A stretch of DNA of 64,000 nt, taken from Sphingomonadales bacterium. Its GTDB lineage: Bacteria; Pseudomonadota; Alphaproteobacteria; Sphingomonadales; Sphingomonadaceae. Position 1 is the stretch's first letter; every line of letters starts with the position of its first letter. This document shows, piece by piece, positions 49,711-56,478 of the stretch. A program made the translations under genes and the position numbers. The notes beneath the pieces are model-generated. The model saw nothing but the letters and a program-made list of their open reading frames with translations. It had not been told where the DNA came from and did no database searches. The stretch is taken from contig JAIXWO010000021.1 in assembly GCA_027491235.1 (NCBI GenBank), forward strand, positions 310,001 through 374,000, read 5' to 3'.

Positions 49711-51030
49711 TTACAAAACCCGCACCCGAGGCTCCGGCCCGCTGGGCTTCAACATCAGTTCCGTGACCGCCCAAACCAAAGCATCCGCCCGGTCAGGCGA
49801 GCGGCCCGGGCCGTGATAGGCACCGCCGGTGCACAGCCCGCACAGTTCGTCTTCCAGTTCCGGAAAGCGGCCTGCATGGAAGACCTTGCCGCGTTCATAG
49901 AGTGCAGCGACCGGCTCTGCCCGCGCCACCTTGCCGCGTGCGGCGTGGACGAGCCGGACGGGCAGACTGTGCGCTGCGCCGCGCAGGACGCTTTCCACCA
50001 TGTCGCCGCCATTATTGGCTTCTGCGATGATCCGGTCTGCAGTCCATTTTTCGGCAACTTGAGCCACTTTGCGCGCCCAGCCTTCGGGAGATGCGCCACC
50101 GAGGCTCGCATCCGCCAGGACATAAGCACCCCCATCTTCGCCGAGTCCGACGGCGACGATGCCGCAGGCGTCGCCCTTGCTGCCCGCCGGAGGATCGACG
50201 CCGATCACGACGCGTACGAGATCCGGTGTCCGGTCCGTCGACGCCGCCGCGATCATCGCCCGCGTCCACAAAGCGCCGTCCACATCGTCGATCAGCTCCC
50301 CATCAAGCTCCTGCCGCCCGAGGCGCGTTCCGGCATAGACCGATTGCATCGCATCGACGAAGGGTTCGGCGAGGTTGAGTGCATTGTCTGCCATGCGACC
50401 GCGCGTTGTTGAGACGCCCTGTTCCCCCATCAGCCGCCGGATGAGCGGCACCGGGCGCGGTGTGGTGGTGGCGACGACCTGCGGCTTTGATCCAAGCCGC
50501 AAGGACATCGCCAGATTGTCCCAAACGGTCGCACCGCTATCCCATTTGGCACATTCATCGGCCCAGGCGATGTGATGTTCCGGACCGCGCAGCCCTTCCG
50601 GTTCTGCGGCGGAATAGAGTTTGGCCATCGCCCCATTGGGCCAGACCAGCCGGTGCAGGGACGGCTCGAAGGTCGGTCGCATGGCTTGGGGCGCGATGGA
50701 CAGAAGCCCGCTTTCGCCTTCCACCATGATTGCGCGGGCATCGGCCATGGTGGCGGCGACGAGCGCGATCCGCAGGCGACCATCGGCTTCAGCCCGCGCG
50801 CGGACCCATTCAGCACCTGTGCGCGTCTTGCCAAAGCCACGTCCGGCCAGAAGCAGCCAGCACCGCCAGTCGCCTGCTGGTTCGGCCTGGTCGGGACGCC
50901 GCCAGAAGGACCAGTCAAAGGCGATGTCGGCCAGCCGCTGCGCGTTTGCTTTGAGCCATTTGGCAAGGGCGGCATCGTCCAGATCAGCGACCTGAAGCGC
51001 ATGATCGGGTTGATCAGTGTTTTGTGCCAT
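49711..51030 (-). CDS. GTA large terminase (packaging ATPase/nuclease)
   Basis: The 439-aa motor protein has Walker A LLAGRGFGKTRTGAEW (60-75), a Walker B-like HHIAWADECAKW, coupling motif VVATTTPRP and the RNase-H-like nuclease with VIGVDPPAGSKGDACGIVAVG and, near the end, DRADALVWAVTEL. It cuts and packages DNA; in GTAs this is mostly host DNA in small pieces. It overlaps the small terminase gene by 17 bp. Confidence 0.95.
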   Translation of the reverse strand: MAQNTDQPDHALQVADLDDAALAKWLKANAQRLADIAFDWSFWRRPDQAEPAGDWRCWLLLAGRGFGKTRTGAEWVRARAEADGRLRIALVAATMADARAIMVEGESGLLSIAPQAMRPTFEPSLHRLVWPNGAMAKLYSAAEPEGLRGPEHHIAWADECAKWDSGATVWDNLAMSLRLGSKPQVVATTTPRPVPLIRRLMGEQGVSTTRGRMADNALNLAEPFVDAMQSVYAGTRLGRQELDGELIDDVDGALWTRAMIAAASTDRTPDLVRVVIGVDPPAGSKGDACGIVAVGLGEDGGAYVLADASLGGASPEGWARKVAQVAEKWTADRIIAEANNGGDMVESVLRGAAHSLPVRLVHAARGKVARAEPVAALYERGKVFHAGRFPELEDELCGLCTGGAYHGPGRSPDRADALVWAVTELMLKPSGPEPRVRVL

Positions 51031-51481
51031 TTCCGGCCTTCACACGCGCTTGCATGTCACGCAGCTTCGCCTCGACGCGCGCCGCAATTTCAGCGCTGTT
51101 GTCCGCCTTGGCGATGGGCTTGGGCGCACCCCGAACCGAGCTGCGGTGCATCGCCAGCAGAGCCAGCGCAAGCCGGTGCTTTTGCGCGCGCGACTTGAGC
51201 GTGGCGTCTGAGACTTTGCCCGAAATGGTCCGCAGAGCTTCTGCCAGCAATTCCGCCTCCAGCCTTGCAAACCCTTCGGAGAGGGCCACCTGCCAATCGC
51301 GCGCGAAGTTAGGGTTCTTCCGCTTCAGCGTATAAACCCGCGACGAGGCCACGCCTGCCTTGCGCGCCGAGGCGGCGACATTGGACGTCAGCGCCAGATG
51401 TTCCAGAAAGAGCTTGCGGGCACGGGCATCAAAACCCGACGCACCGCTCTGCGCGTCCTCACGCGGCTTGGCAAAGGCCAT
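51014..51481 (-). CDS. GTA small terminase-like protein (g1-like)
   Basis: The 155-aa protein has an N-terminal helix-turn-helix (KLFLEHLALTSNVAASARKAGVASSRVYTLKRKNPNFA) and a C-terminal coiled segment (EIAARVEAKLRDMQARVKAG), like the GTA TerS that joins the large terminase without sequence-specific cos or pac recognition. It is the first gene of the cluster. The leader upstream holds a possible promoter and a palindromic repeat. Confidence 0.82.
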   Translation of the reverse strand: MAFAKPREDAQSGASGFDARARKLFLEHLALTSNVAASARKAGVASSRVYTLKRKNPNFARDWQVALSEGFARLEAELLAEALRTISGKVSDATLKSRAQKHRLALALLAMHRSSVRGAPKPIAKADNSAEIAARVEAKLRDMQARVKAGNGTKH

Positions 51482-51556
51482 GGAGTGTCTCCGGAATTGG
51501 GGGGGGGGGAGAGCGGGACGGGGGCTTGGCCCCGAGTCGTCCGCTTCAGTCTCGCC

Positions 51557-51585
51557 CTTCTGTCAGATCAGGAGAGGAATGTCAA
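51557..51585 (-). promoter_or_regulatory. Possible promoter of the GTA operon
   Basis: On the minus strand TTGACA (51585-51580) is followed after 17 bp by CAGAAG, a weak -10, about 75 bp before the first GTA start. A perfect -35 with poor -10 would suit an activator-dependent promoter, but GTA activator sites are not known to me at base level. Confidence 0.3.
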
Positions 51586-51627
51586 GATATTTTTACCTAT
51601 TTGGTTCATATAATCTAAAAGCCCCTA

Positions 51628-51740
51628 TCGTCATGCTGAACTTGTTTCAACATCCATGCCTCCAGAAGAGCCGCTTCTTCAGCGGTCGGCGGGTCACGTC
51701 ACCTGCACGGCATGGATCCTGAAACAAGTTCAGGATGACG
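51628..51740. repeat. Dispersed palindromic repeat, family A, copy 2
   Basis: This has the same arms as 27581-27694 with small changes (TCGTCATGCTGAACTTGTTT and AAACAAGTTCAGGATGACG) and the inner CATCCATG/CATGGATC pair. It separates the GTA promoter region from the flavodoxin-like gene. Confidence 0.85.
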
Positions 51741-51814
51741 CCGCGGCGGAGGAGAGGCTCTCACACGACTCGTATCCCTCGACTTCGCTCCGGACGAACG
51801 GATAGGATGGGGGC

Positions 51815-52306
51815 ATGACCACCCTCCTCATCCTCTACCACAGCCGCACCGGCGGCACCGAGGCGATGGCGCGGGCCGCCCTTGCAGGCGCTGAACAGGA
51901 AAAAGGCGTCACCACCCGCCTGCTGACCGCCGCGGAAGCCACCCCCGATGATCTCCTCTCCGCTGACGGCGTCATCTTTGCCTGTCCGGAGAACCTCGCC
52001 TCCATGGCAGGCGTGATGAAGGATTTTTTCGACCGGGCTTATTACACCGCGCTCGGGCAGATCGAAGGACGGCCTTATGCCGCCATGGTCTGTGCGGGAT
52101 CAGACGGGGAAGGGGCGGCGCGGCAGATTGCGCGCATCGCCACCGGCTGGCGGATGAAGGCGGTGGCCGATCCGCTCATCCTCTGCACCCATGCGCAGAC
52201 GCCCGAAGAGATACTGGCGCCGAAGACGATCGCGCCCGAGGCCCTTGCCCGCTGCCATGACCTCGGTCTGGCTCTGGCAGCGGGACTGGCAATAGGTGTG
52301 TACTAG
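51815..52306 (+). CDS. Flavodoxin-fold NAD(P)H oxidoreductase-like protein
   Basis: The 163-aa protein has an FMN-binding loop LILYHSRTGGTEAMARAA and the second loop FACPENLASMAGVMKDFFDRAYY, then AMVCAGSDGEGAARQI, the pattern of flavodoxin/WrbA-like reductases in sphingomonads. The substrate is unknown. ATG 51815 follows GGATGGGGGC. It converges on the MAPEG gene with a 4-bp overlap of stops. Confidence 0.85.
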   Translation: MTTLLILYHSRTGGTEAMARAALAGAEQEKGVTTRLLTAAEATPDDLLSADGVIFACPENLASMAGVMKDFFDRAYYTALGQIEGRPYAAMVCAGSDGEGAARQIARIATGWRMKAVADPLILCTHAQTPEEILAPKTIAPEALARCHDLGLALAAGLAIGVY

Positions 52307-52764
52307 TTTGCGGGCACGGTTTCTGAGACCGAAAGGTCAACCTCACTCGCCGGCTGGATCTGCCCTGCCGATGTATAGGGGATGGAGATGCAATAAGCGG
52401 CCAGCCCCAAGAGTGTCAGCATGGTGATGAGCGTGCCCACCATCCGGCCCTTGCCAAGCGTACCGCCATCCATGCCCAGGCCATGCGCGACACGGCCAAG
52501 GAAATAGACGCCTGCCACAATCCAGAGCCAGCCCGGCGCTGCGCCCGGCGAGTTGGCGAGTTCAACCGCCGCAATCATGATGAGGACGAAGGGCGTGTTT
52601 TCAATATAGTTGGCGTGCGCGCGCATCCGGCGGATGACCGCTTCATTGCCGCCGTCACCGATCGACACCTTCTCGGCAGTCCGCGCCTGCCCACAGCGGA
52701 TGGCGAGCCAAAGATTGATAAGGGCTGCAACGCCTGCGAATGTCAAAGTTACGGGTAAAATCAT
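52303..52764 (-). CDS. MAPEG family membrane protein
   Basis: The 153-aa protein starts at ATG 52764 behind AGGAGGGG. It has four membrane segments and the MAPEG motifs RRMRAHANYIENTPFVLIMIAAVELANSPG and VYFLGRVAHGLGMDGG. The family includes glutathione-linked membrane enzymes; bacterial members are mostly uncharacterised. A longer frame upstream is rejected. Confidence 0.9.
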   Translation of the reverse strand: MILPVTLTFAGVAALINLWLAIRCGQARTAEKVSIGDGGNEAVIRRMRAHANYIENTPFVLIMIAAVELANSPGAAPGWLWIVAGVYFLGRVAHGLGMDGGTLGKGRMVGTLITMLTLLGLAAYCISIPYTSAGQIQPASEVDLSVSETVPAN

Positions 52765-52935
52765 TATCTTGTTCCCCTCCTGTTGGGTGAATGGAACGTG
52801 CCACGCCGTGCCCGCGCTTGCAACTGCACGAATTTTGGCTATACGCGCGCCTTCGCTTGGGCGGCCTCGGATTCGTTTTCGGATGCGGGATTGTTGGCCA
52901 AGGTTTGTGATCACTCAATCGAATAAGGTGCCGAA

Positions 52936-53115
52936 ATGGCCGTCCCTAAAAGAAAAACATCGCCGTCGCGGCGGAACATGCGTCGCAGCCATGATGCGCT
53001 GACGGCCACCACGTTTCAGGAATGCCCGAACTGTGGCGAACTGAAGCTGCCGCACAATCTTTGCCAGGCTTGCGGTCATTATAACGGTCGCGAAATCGTC
53101 GCAGCCGCCGACTAA
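52936..53115 (+). CDS. rpmF: 50S ribosomal protein L32
   Basis: This 59-codon gene begins [20 protein letters not shown] and has the zinc-ribbon [20 protein letters not shown], diagnostic of L32. It precedes plsX by 31 bp, the standard rpmF-plsX-fabH order that links ribosome and membrane lipid synthesis. The start ATG 52936 is 21 bases into the gap after the divergent MAPEG leader. Confidence 0.96.
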   Translation: MAVPKRKTSPSRRNMRRSHDALTATTFQECPNCGELKLPHNLCQACGHYNGREIVAAAD

Positions 53116-53146
53116 TCCCGTCGCCTGAACCACAGGAGACGGGCAA

Positions 53147-54178
53147 GTGGCCGAAGCGCCGCGCATCGCAATTGACGCCATGGGGGGCGACGGAGGGCTA
53201 GCAGTGATGCTGGCCGGTGTCGCTCTTGCGCGCCGTCAATGGCCGGGGCTAACCTTCGACCTTGTCGGCGATGAAGCCGCGATCAACGCAGCGCTCGACC
53301 AGCACCCCAATCTGCGGGCGGCGTCAGAGATCATCCACGCCCCCGAAACGATCGATGGCAGCGAACGCGCAGGCCAGGCGATCCGCCGTGCCAAAACGAC
53401 AAGCATGGGCATTGCCATTGATGCCGTGAAGCAGGGCCGCGCCGGTGCCGCTGTTTCTGCCGGCAATACCGGCGCGCTGATGGCGATGGCCAAGCTTGCC
53501 CTGCGCACCATGCCGGGCATTGACCGGCCCGCACTTGCCGCCCTTCTCCCCAGTCTTGGCGAAAAAGATTTCGTCATGCTTGATCTGGGCGCGAACACCG
53601 AATGCGAAACCCGCAACCTCGTCGAGTTTGCGATCATGGGTGCCGCCTATTCGCGCATTGCGCTCGGCATTGAACGTCCCCGTGTCTCGCTGCTCAACAT
53701 CGGCACCGAAGACCAGAAGGGCACCGAAGAAATTCGCGATGCCGCCGCCGCCTTGCGCGCCGCAGACCATCTGCACATGAACTTTGACGGCTTCATTGAA
53801 GGCGACAAGATCGCCCGCGGCCTGACCGACGTCGTCGTGTGCGATGGCTTTTCCGGCAACATCTCGCTGAAGACGATGGAAGGCACCGCCCGCTTCGTGA
53901 CGGACCTGCTGCGCCGCGCCTTTACAAGCTCCATTCGGTCCAAATTCGGCTTCCTCATCTCGCGCCCGGCAACCGAGCTGATGCGCCACCACCTTGACCC
54001 CGACAATCACAATGGCGCGGTTTTCCTTGGCCTCAACGGCGTGGTCGTTAAAAGCCATGGCAGTGCGAGCCCCAAAGGCGTCGCCAATGCCGTTGGCGTG
54101 GCCGCAAAGCTGGTCGACGCCAACATCACCCAGCGGATCGCCGAAGATCTCGCGCTCATCAAGGCGAACGGCAAGTGA
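53147..54178 (+). CDS. plsX: Phosphate acyltransferase PlsX
   Basis: The 343-aa enzyme makes acyl-phosphate from acyl-ACP for phospholipid synthesis. Motifs are [11 protein letters not shown] at the N-terminus, [73 protein letters not shown] and [16 protein letters not shown] 53147 follows CAGGAGACGGGCAA. Its stop overlaps fabH (GTGA). Confidence 0.96.
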   Translation: MAEAPRIAIDAMGGDGGLAVMLAGVALARRQWPGLTFDLVGDEAAINAALDQHPNLRAASEIIHAPETIDGSERAGQAIRRAKTTSMGIAIDAVKQGRAGAAVSAGNTGALMAMAKLALRTMPGIDRPALAALLPSLGEKDFVMLDLGANTECETRNLVEFAIMGAAYSRIALGIERPRVSLLNIGTEDQKGTEEIRDAAAALRAADHLHMNFDGFIEGDKIARGLTDVVVCDGFSGNISLKTMEGTARFVTDLLRRAFTSSIRSKFGFLISRPATELMRHHLDPDNHNGAVFLGLNGVVVKSHGSASPKGVANAVGVAAKLVDANITQRIAEDLALIKANGK

Positions 54179-55134
54179 CATTACGCGCGGTTATCCTCGG
54201 GACAGGATCAGCCCTGCCCAAACACCGTGTTTCCAATGATGAACTGGCCCAGCGCGTCGACACCTCCGACGAATGGATCGTCGCGCGCACCGGCATCCGC
54301 TTCCGCCACATTGCCGGTGAAGGCGAAACAACCGCAACGCTCGGCGCCGACGCGGCTGCCAAGGCCCTCGACGCCGCCGGTGTGGACGCCGCCAGCATTG
54401 ACCTGATCATTCTTGCCACCGCCACACCCGACCAGACCTTCCCTGCCAGTGCCACCAAGGTTCAGGCGATGCTCGGCATCAATGACTGCATCGCCTTTGA
54501 CGTGGCGGCCGTCTGCTCAGGCTTTCTTTACGCACTGTCCGTCGCCGACGCGATGATCCGCGCGGGCAATGTGAAGCGTGCCCTCGTCATTGGCTCCGAA
54601 ACCTTCAGCCGCATCCTTGATTGGGAAGACCGCACGACCTGCGTTCTGTTTGGCGATGGTGCAGGCGCCGTCGTGCTTGAAGGTCAGGACGGCGAGACCG
54701 GTATCCTGTCGACCAGCCTCCATGCCGATGGCCGCCACAATGAACTGCTCTATGTGGATGGTGGCCCGTCCACGACCGGCACCGTCGGCCATGTCCGCAT
54801 GAAGGGGTCTGAAGTCTTCCGCCATGCTGTCGTCAATCTGGCGACTGTGTTGGGCGAAGTGCTCGATACCGCTGGCCTGACCCCGCAGGACGTCGACTGG
54901 GTCGTCCCGCATCAGGCCAATGCCCGCATCCTTGATGCCACCGCGCGCAAGCTGGGGCTTTCCAAAGACCAGATCGTCGTGACGGTGGATCAGCATGCCA
55001 ACACGTCTGCCGCCTCCGTGCCGCTGGCGCTCGACACCGCCGTGCGCGACGGACGCATCCAGCGCGGCCAGTTGCTGGTGCTCGAAGCCATGGGTGGCGG
55101 CTTCACTTGGGGCGCCGCCGCGATCCGTTACTAA
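54175..55134 (+). CDS. fabH: 3-oxoacyl-ACP synthase III
   Basis: The 319-aa condensing enzyme starts fatty-acid synthesis from acetyl-CoA and malonyl-ACP. The catalytic triad is Cys114 ([11 protein letters not shown]), His246 ([10 protein letters not shown]) and Asn276 ([10 protein letters not shown]). GTG 54175 overlaps the plsX stop. The C-terminus [14 protein letters not shown] is normal for the family. Confidence 0.96.
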   Translation: MTLRAVILGTGSALPKHRVSNDELAQRVDTSDEWIVARTGIRFRHIAGEGETTATLGADAAAKALDAAGVDAASIDLIILATATPDQTFPASATKVQAMLGINDCIAFDVAAVCSGFLYALSVADAMIRAGNVKRALVIGSETFSRILDWEDRTTCVLFGDGAGAVVLEGQDGETGILSTSLHADGRHNELLYVDGGPSTTGTVGHVRMKGSEVFRHAVVNLATVLGEVLDTAGLTPQDVDWVVPHQANARILDATARKLGLSKDQIVVTVDQHANTSAASVPLALDTAVRDGRIQRGQLLVLEAMGGGFTWGAAAIRY

Positions 55135-55147
55135 CCAAACCCCGCAA

Positions 55148-55175
55148 TTGACGTTCTTCGCCAATTCGATAAGAA
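55148..55175 (+). promoter_or_regulatory. Possible ihfA promoter
   Basis: TTGACG at 55148-55153 is followed after 16 bp by TAAGAA, 36 bp before ATG 55212. It is a modest match only. Confidence 0.35.
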
Positions 55176-55211
55176 GAACTGTGACCACTATCTGAGAGGG
55201 GGAGTTGCGTA

Positions 55212-55511
55212 ATGGCGGGGGATGGTACTCTGACACGAGCCGATCTTGCTGAATCTCTTCACAAGAATGTCGGCCTGTCCAAGGCTGAATCGTCAAAACT
55301 TGTCGAATCGATTCTCGATCACATGTCTAATGCACTCGCAAAGGGCGAGAATGTAAAGATTTCCGGATTTGGAAGCTTCCTGCTGCGTGACAAGGGTGCA
55401 CGTGTGGGCCGCAATCCCAAGACCGGGGTTGAGGTGCCAATCGCGCCGCGCCGCGTACTGACGTTCCGCGCCAGCCAGATGATGCGGGCCAACGTCGCCC
55501 AAGAGGCCTAA
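55212..55511 (+). CDS. ihfA: Integration host factor subunit alpha
   Basis: The 99-aa HU/IHF-fold protein has [54 protein letters not shown] and [18 protein letters not shown]. It bends DNA as a heterodimer with IhfB and could serve the integrase of the island. It is followed after 16 bp by a merR-type regulator, the common proteobacterial pair. Confidence 0.94.
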   Translation: MAGDGTLTRADLAESLHKNVGLSKAESSKLVESILDHMSNALAKGENVKISGFGSFLLRDKGARVGRNPKTGVEVPIAPRRVLTFRASQMMRANVAQEA

Positions 55512-55527
55512 TCGGTGAGCATCGCCA

Positions 55528-55926
55528 ATGGCTGACAAAGCGCCCGGTGCGTTACTGACCATTGGCGAGCTTTCCGCTGAGCTTGGTGTTCCGCAGCATA
55601 TTCTGCGCTATTGGGAAACGAAGTTTTCCAAGCTCCGGCCGCTGACGCGCGCGGGCAACCGCCGCTATTACCGGCCGGACGATGTGACGCTGGTCCGCCG
55701 CATCCATCAGCTTTTGAATGGTGAAGGCTATACCGTCAAAGGCGTGCAGAAACTGCTCTCCGGAAAGACAGCTGCCCCCGCTGACACGCCCGCGCCTGTC
55801 GCCGTCGACACCAGCGCGCCCCAGATGACAGCGCCCGCACCGCTTGCCGCACCGCCCAGCTACATTCCTGATCTTGTTCTGATTCGGGATCGCCTGAAAA
55901 TCGCCCTCGCCGCCGCGCGGGATTGA
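55528..55926 (+). CDS. MerR-family transcriptional regulator
   Basis: The 132-aa protein has the MerR winged HTH (LTIGELSAELGVPQHILRYWETKF, then AGNRRYYRPDDVTLVRRIHQLL) and a Pro/Ala-rich C-terminus. It lacks an obvious metal or ligand Cys set. It is the usual uncharacterised partner downstream of ihfA. It converges on the SixA-like gene with 3 bp between the stops. Confidence 0.9.
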   Translation: MADKAPGALLTIGELSAELGVPQHILRYWETKFSKLRPLTRAGNRRYYRPDDVTLVRRIHQLLNGEGYTVKGVQKLLSGKTAAPADTPAPVAVDTSAPQMTAPAPLAAPPSYIPDLVLIRDRLKIALAAARD

Positions 55927-55929
55927 GCC

Positions 55930-56478
55930 CTAATCCCGGTCCATCTGCGGGCCGAGCGTTGCATCCAAATCCCGCGGGCGGATCATCCGGACAAACTTGG
56001 CCTTGCCTGTGGCAACCGCGCTCCAGTTGTCCGCCTCAAACTTCAATTCGGCGACGGCGGCGGTGGGGAATTTCATCTCCACCTCATCGCGCAGAAGATC
56101 TCCGGCCACATCCGGCACCAGCATCAGGATCAGATCTTCCAGACCCGGATTATGCCCGCACATCAGCACCGACGACACTTCATCCGGCAAGTCCTGCACA
56201 ACATCCAGCAGCGTCGCGCCGGACGCGAGATAGATGCGCCTGTCCCAATTGGGGTGAAGGATTTCGCCATAGCCTTCCCACAGCGCATCGAGCGTTTCGG
56301 TGCAGCGCACAGCGGGCGAGGAAATCACATAGTCAAACGCCCATCCCTTTGTGCGCAAGTGTCGCCCGATAAGCTTGGCGCCTTTGATGCCGCGTTCATT
56401 GATCGGCCGGTCAAAATCCCGCGAGACAGGCGCGTCCCAACCCGATTTGGCGTGGCGAAAGAGGGTGAGCGTCTTCAT
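55930..56478 (-). CDS. SixA-like histidine phosphatase
   Basis: The 182-aa phosphatase has the catalytic RHAKSGW motif at residues 8-14, NERGIKGAKLIGRHL, VISSPAVRCTETLDAL and, near the end, LMCGHNPGLEDL, as in SixA (phosphohistidine phosphatase). ATG 56478 overlaps the helicase stop (4 bp), so it may be translated with it. Confidence 0.9.
   Translation of the reverse strand: MKTLTLFRHAKSGWDAPVSRDFDRPINERGIKGAKLIGRHLRTKGWAFDYVISSPAVRCTETLDALWEGYGEILHPNWDRRIYLASGATLLDVVQDLPDEVSSVLMCGHNPGLEDLILMLVPDVAGDLLRDEVEMKFPTAAVAELKFEADNWSAVATGKAKFVRMIRPRDLDATLGPQMDRD

Larger units (their letters stand above)
35634..51481 (-). other. Complete gene transfer agent (GTA) cluster
   Basis: Twenty-one minus-strand genes follow the order of the Rhodobacter capsulatus GTA: small terminase, large terminase, portal, small helper, protease, capsid, connectors, tail terminator, major tail protein, chaperones, tape measure, distal tail, hub, peptidase, host-specificity protein, then DUF2793. 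Integrase, replication, lysis and regulatory genes are absent, as expected for a domesticated GTA rather than a prophage. A two-gene head-spike module sits between capsid and connector. Most junctions overlap by 1-17 bp, so a single long transcript is likely. Confidence 0.92.

Noticed and set aside
35634-51481. Active prophage
   Set aside because: No integrase, repressor, replication or lysis genes and no att repeats. Gene order matches a GTA.
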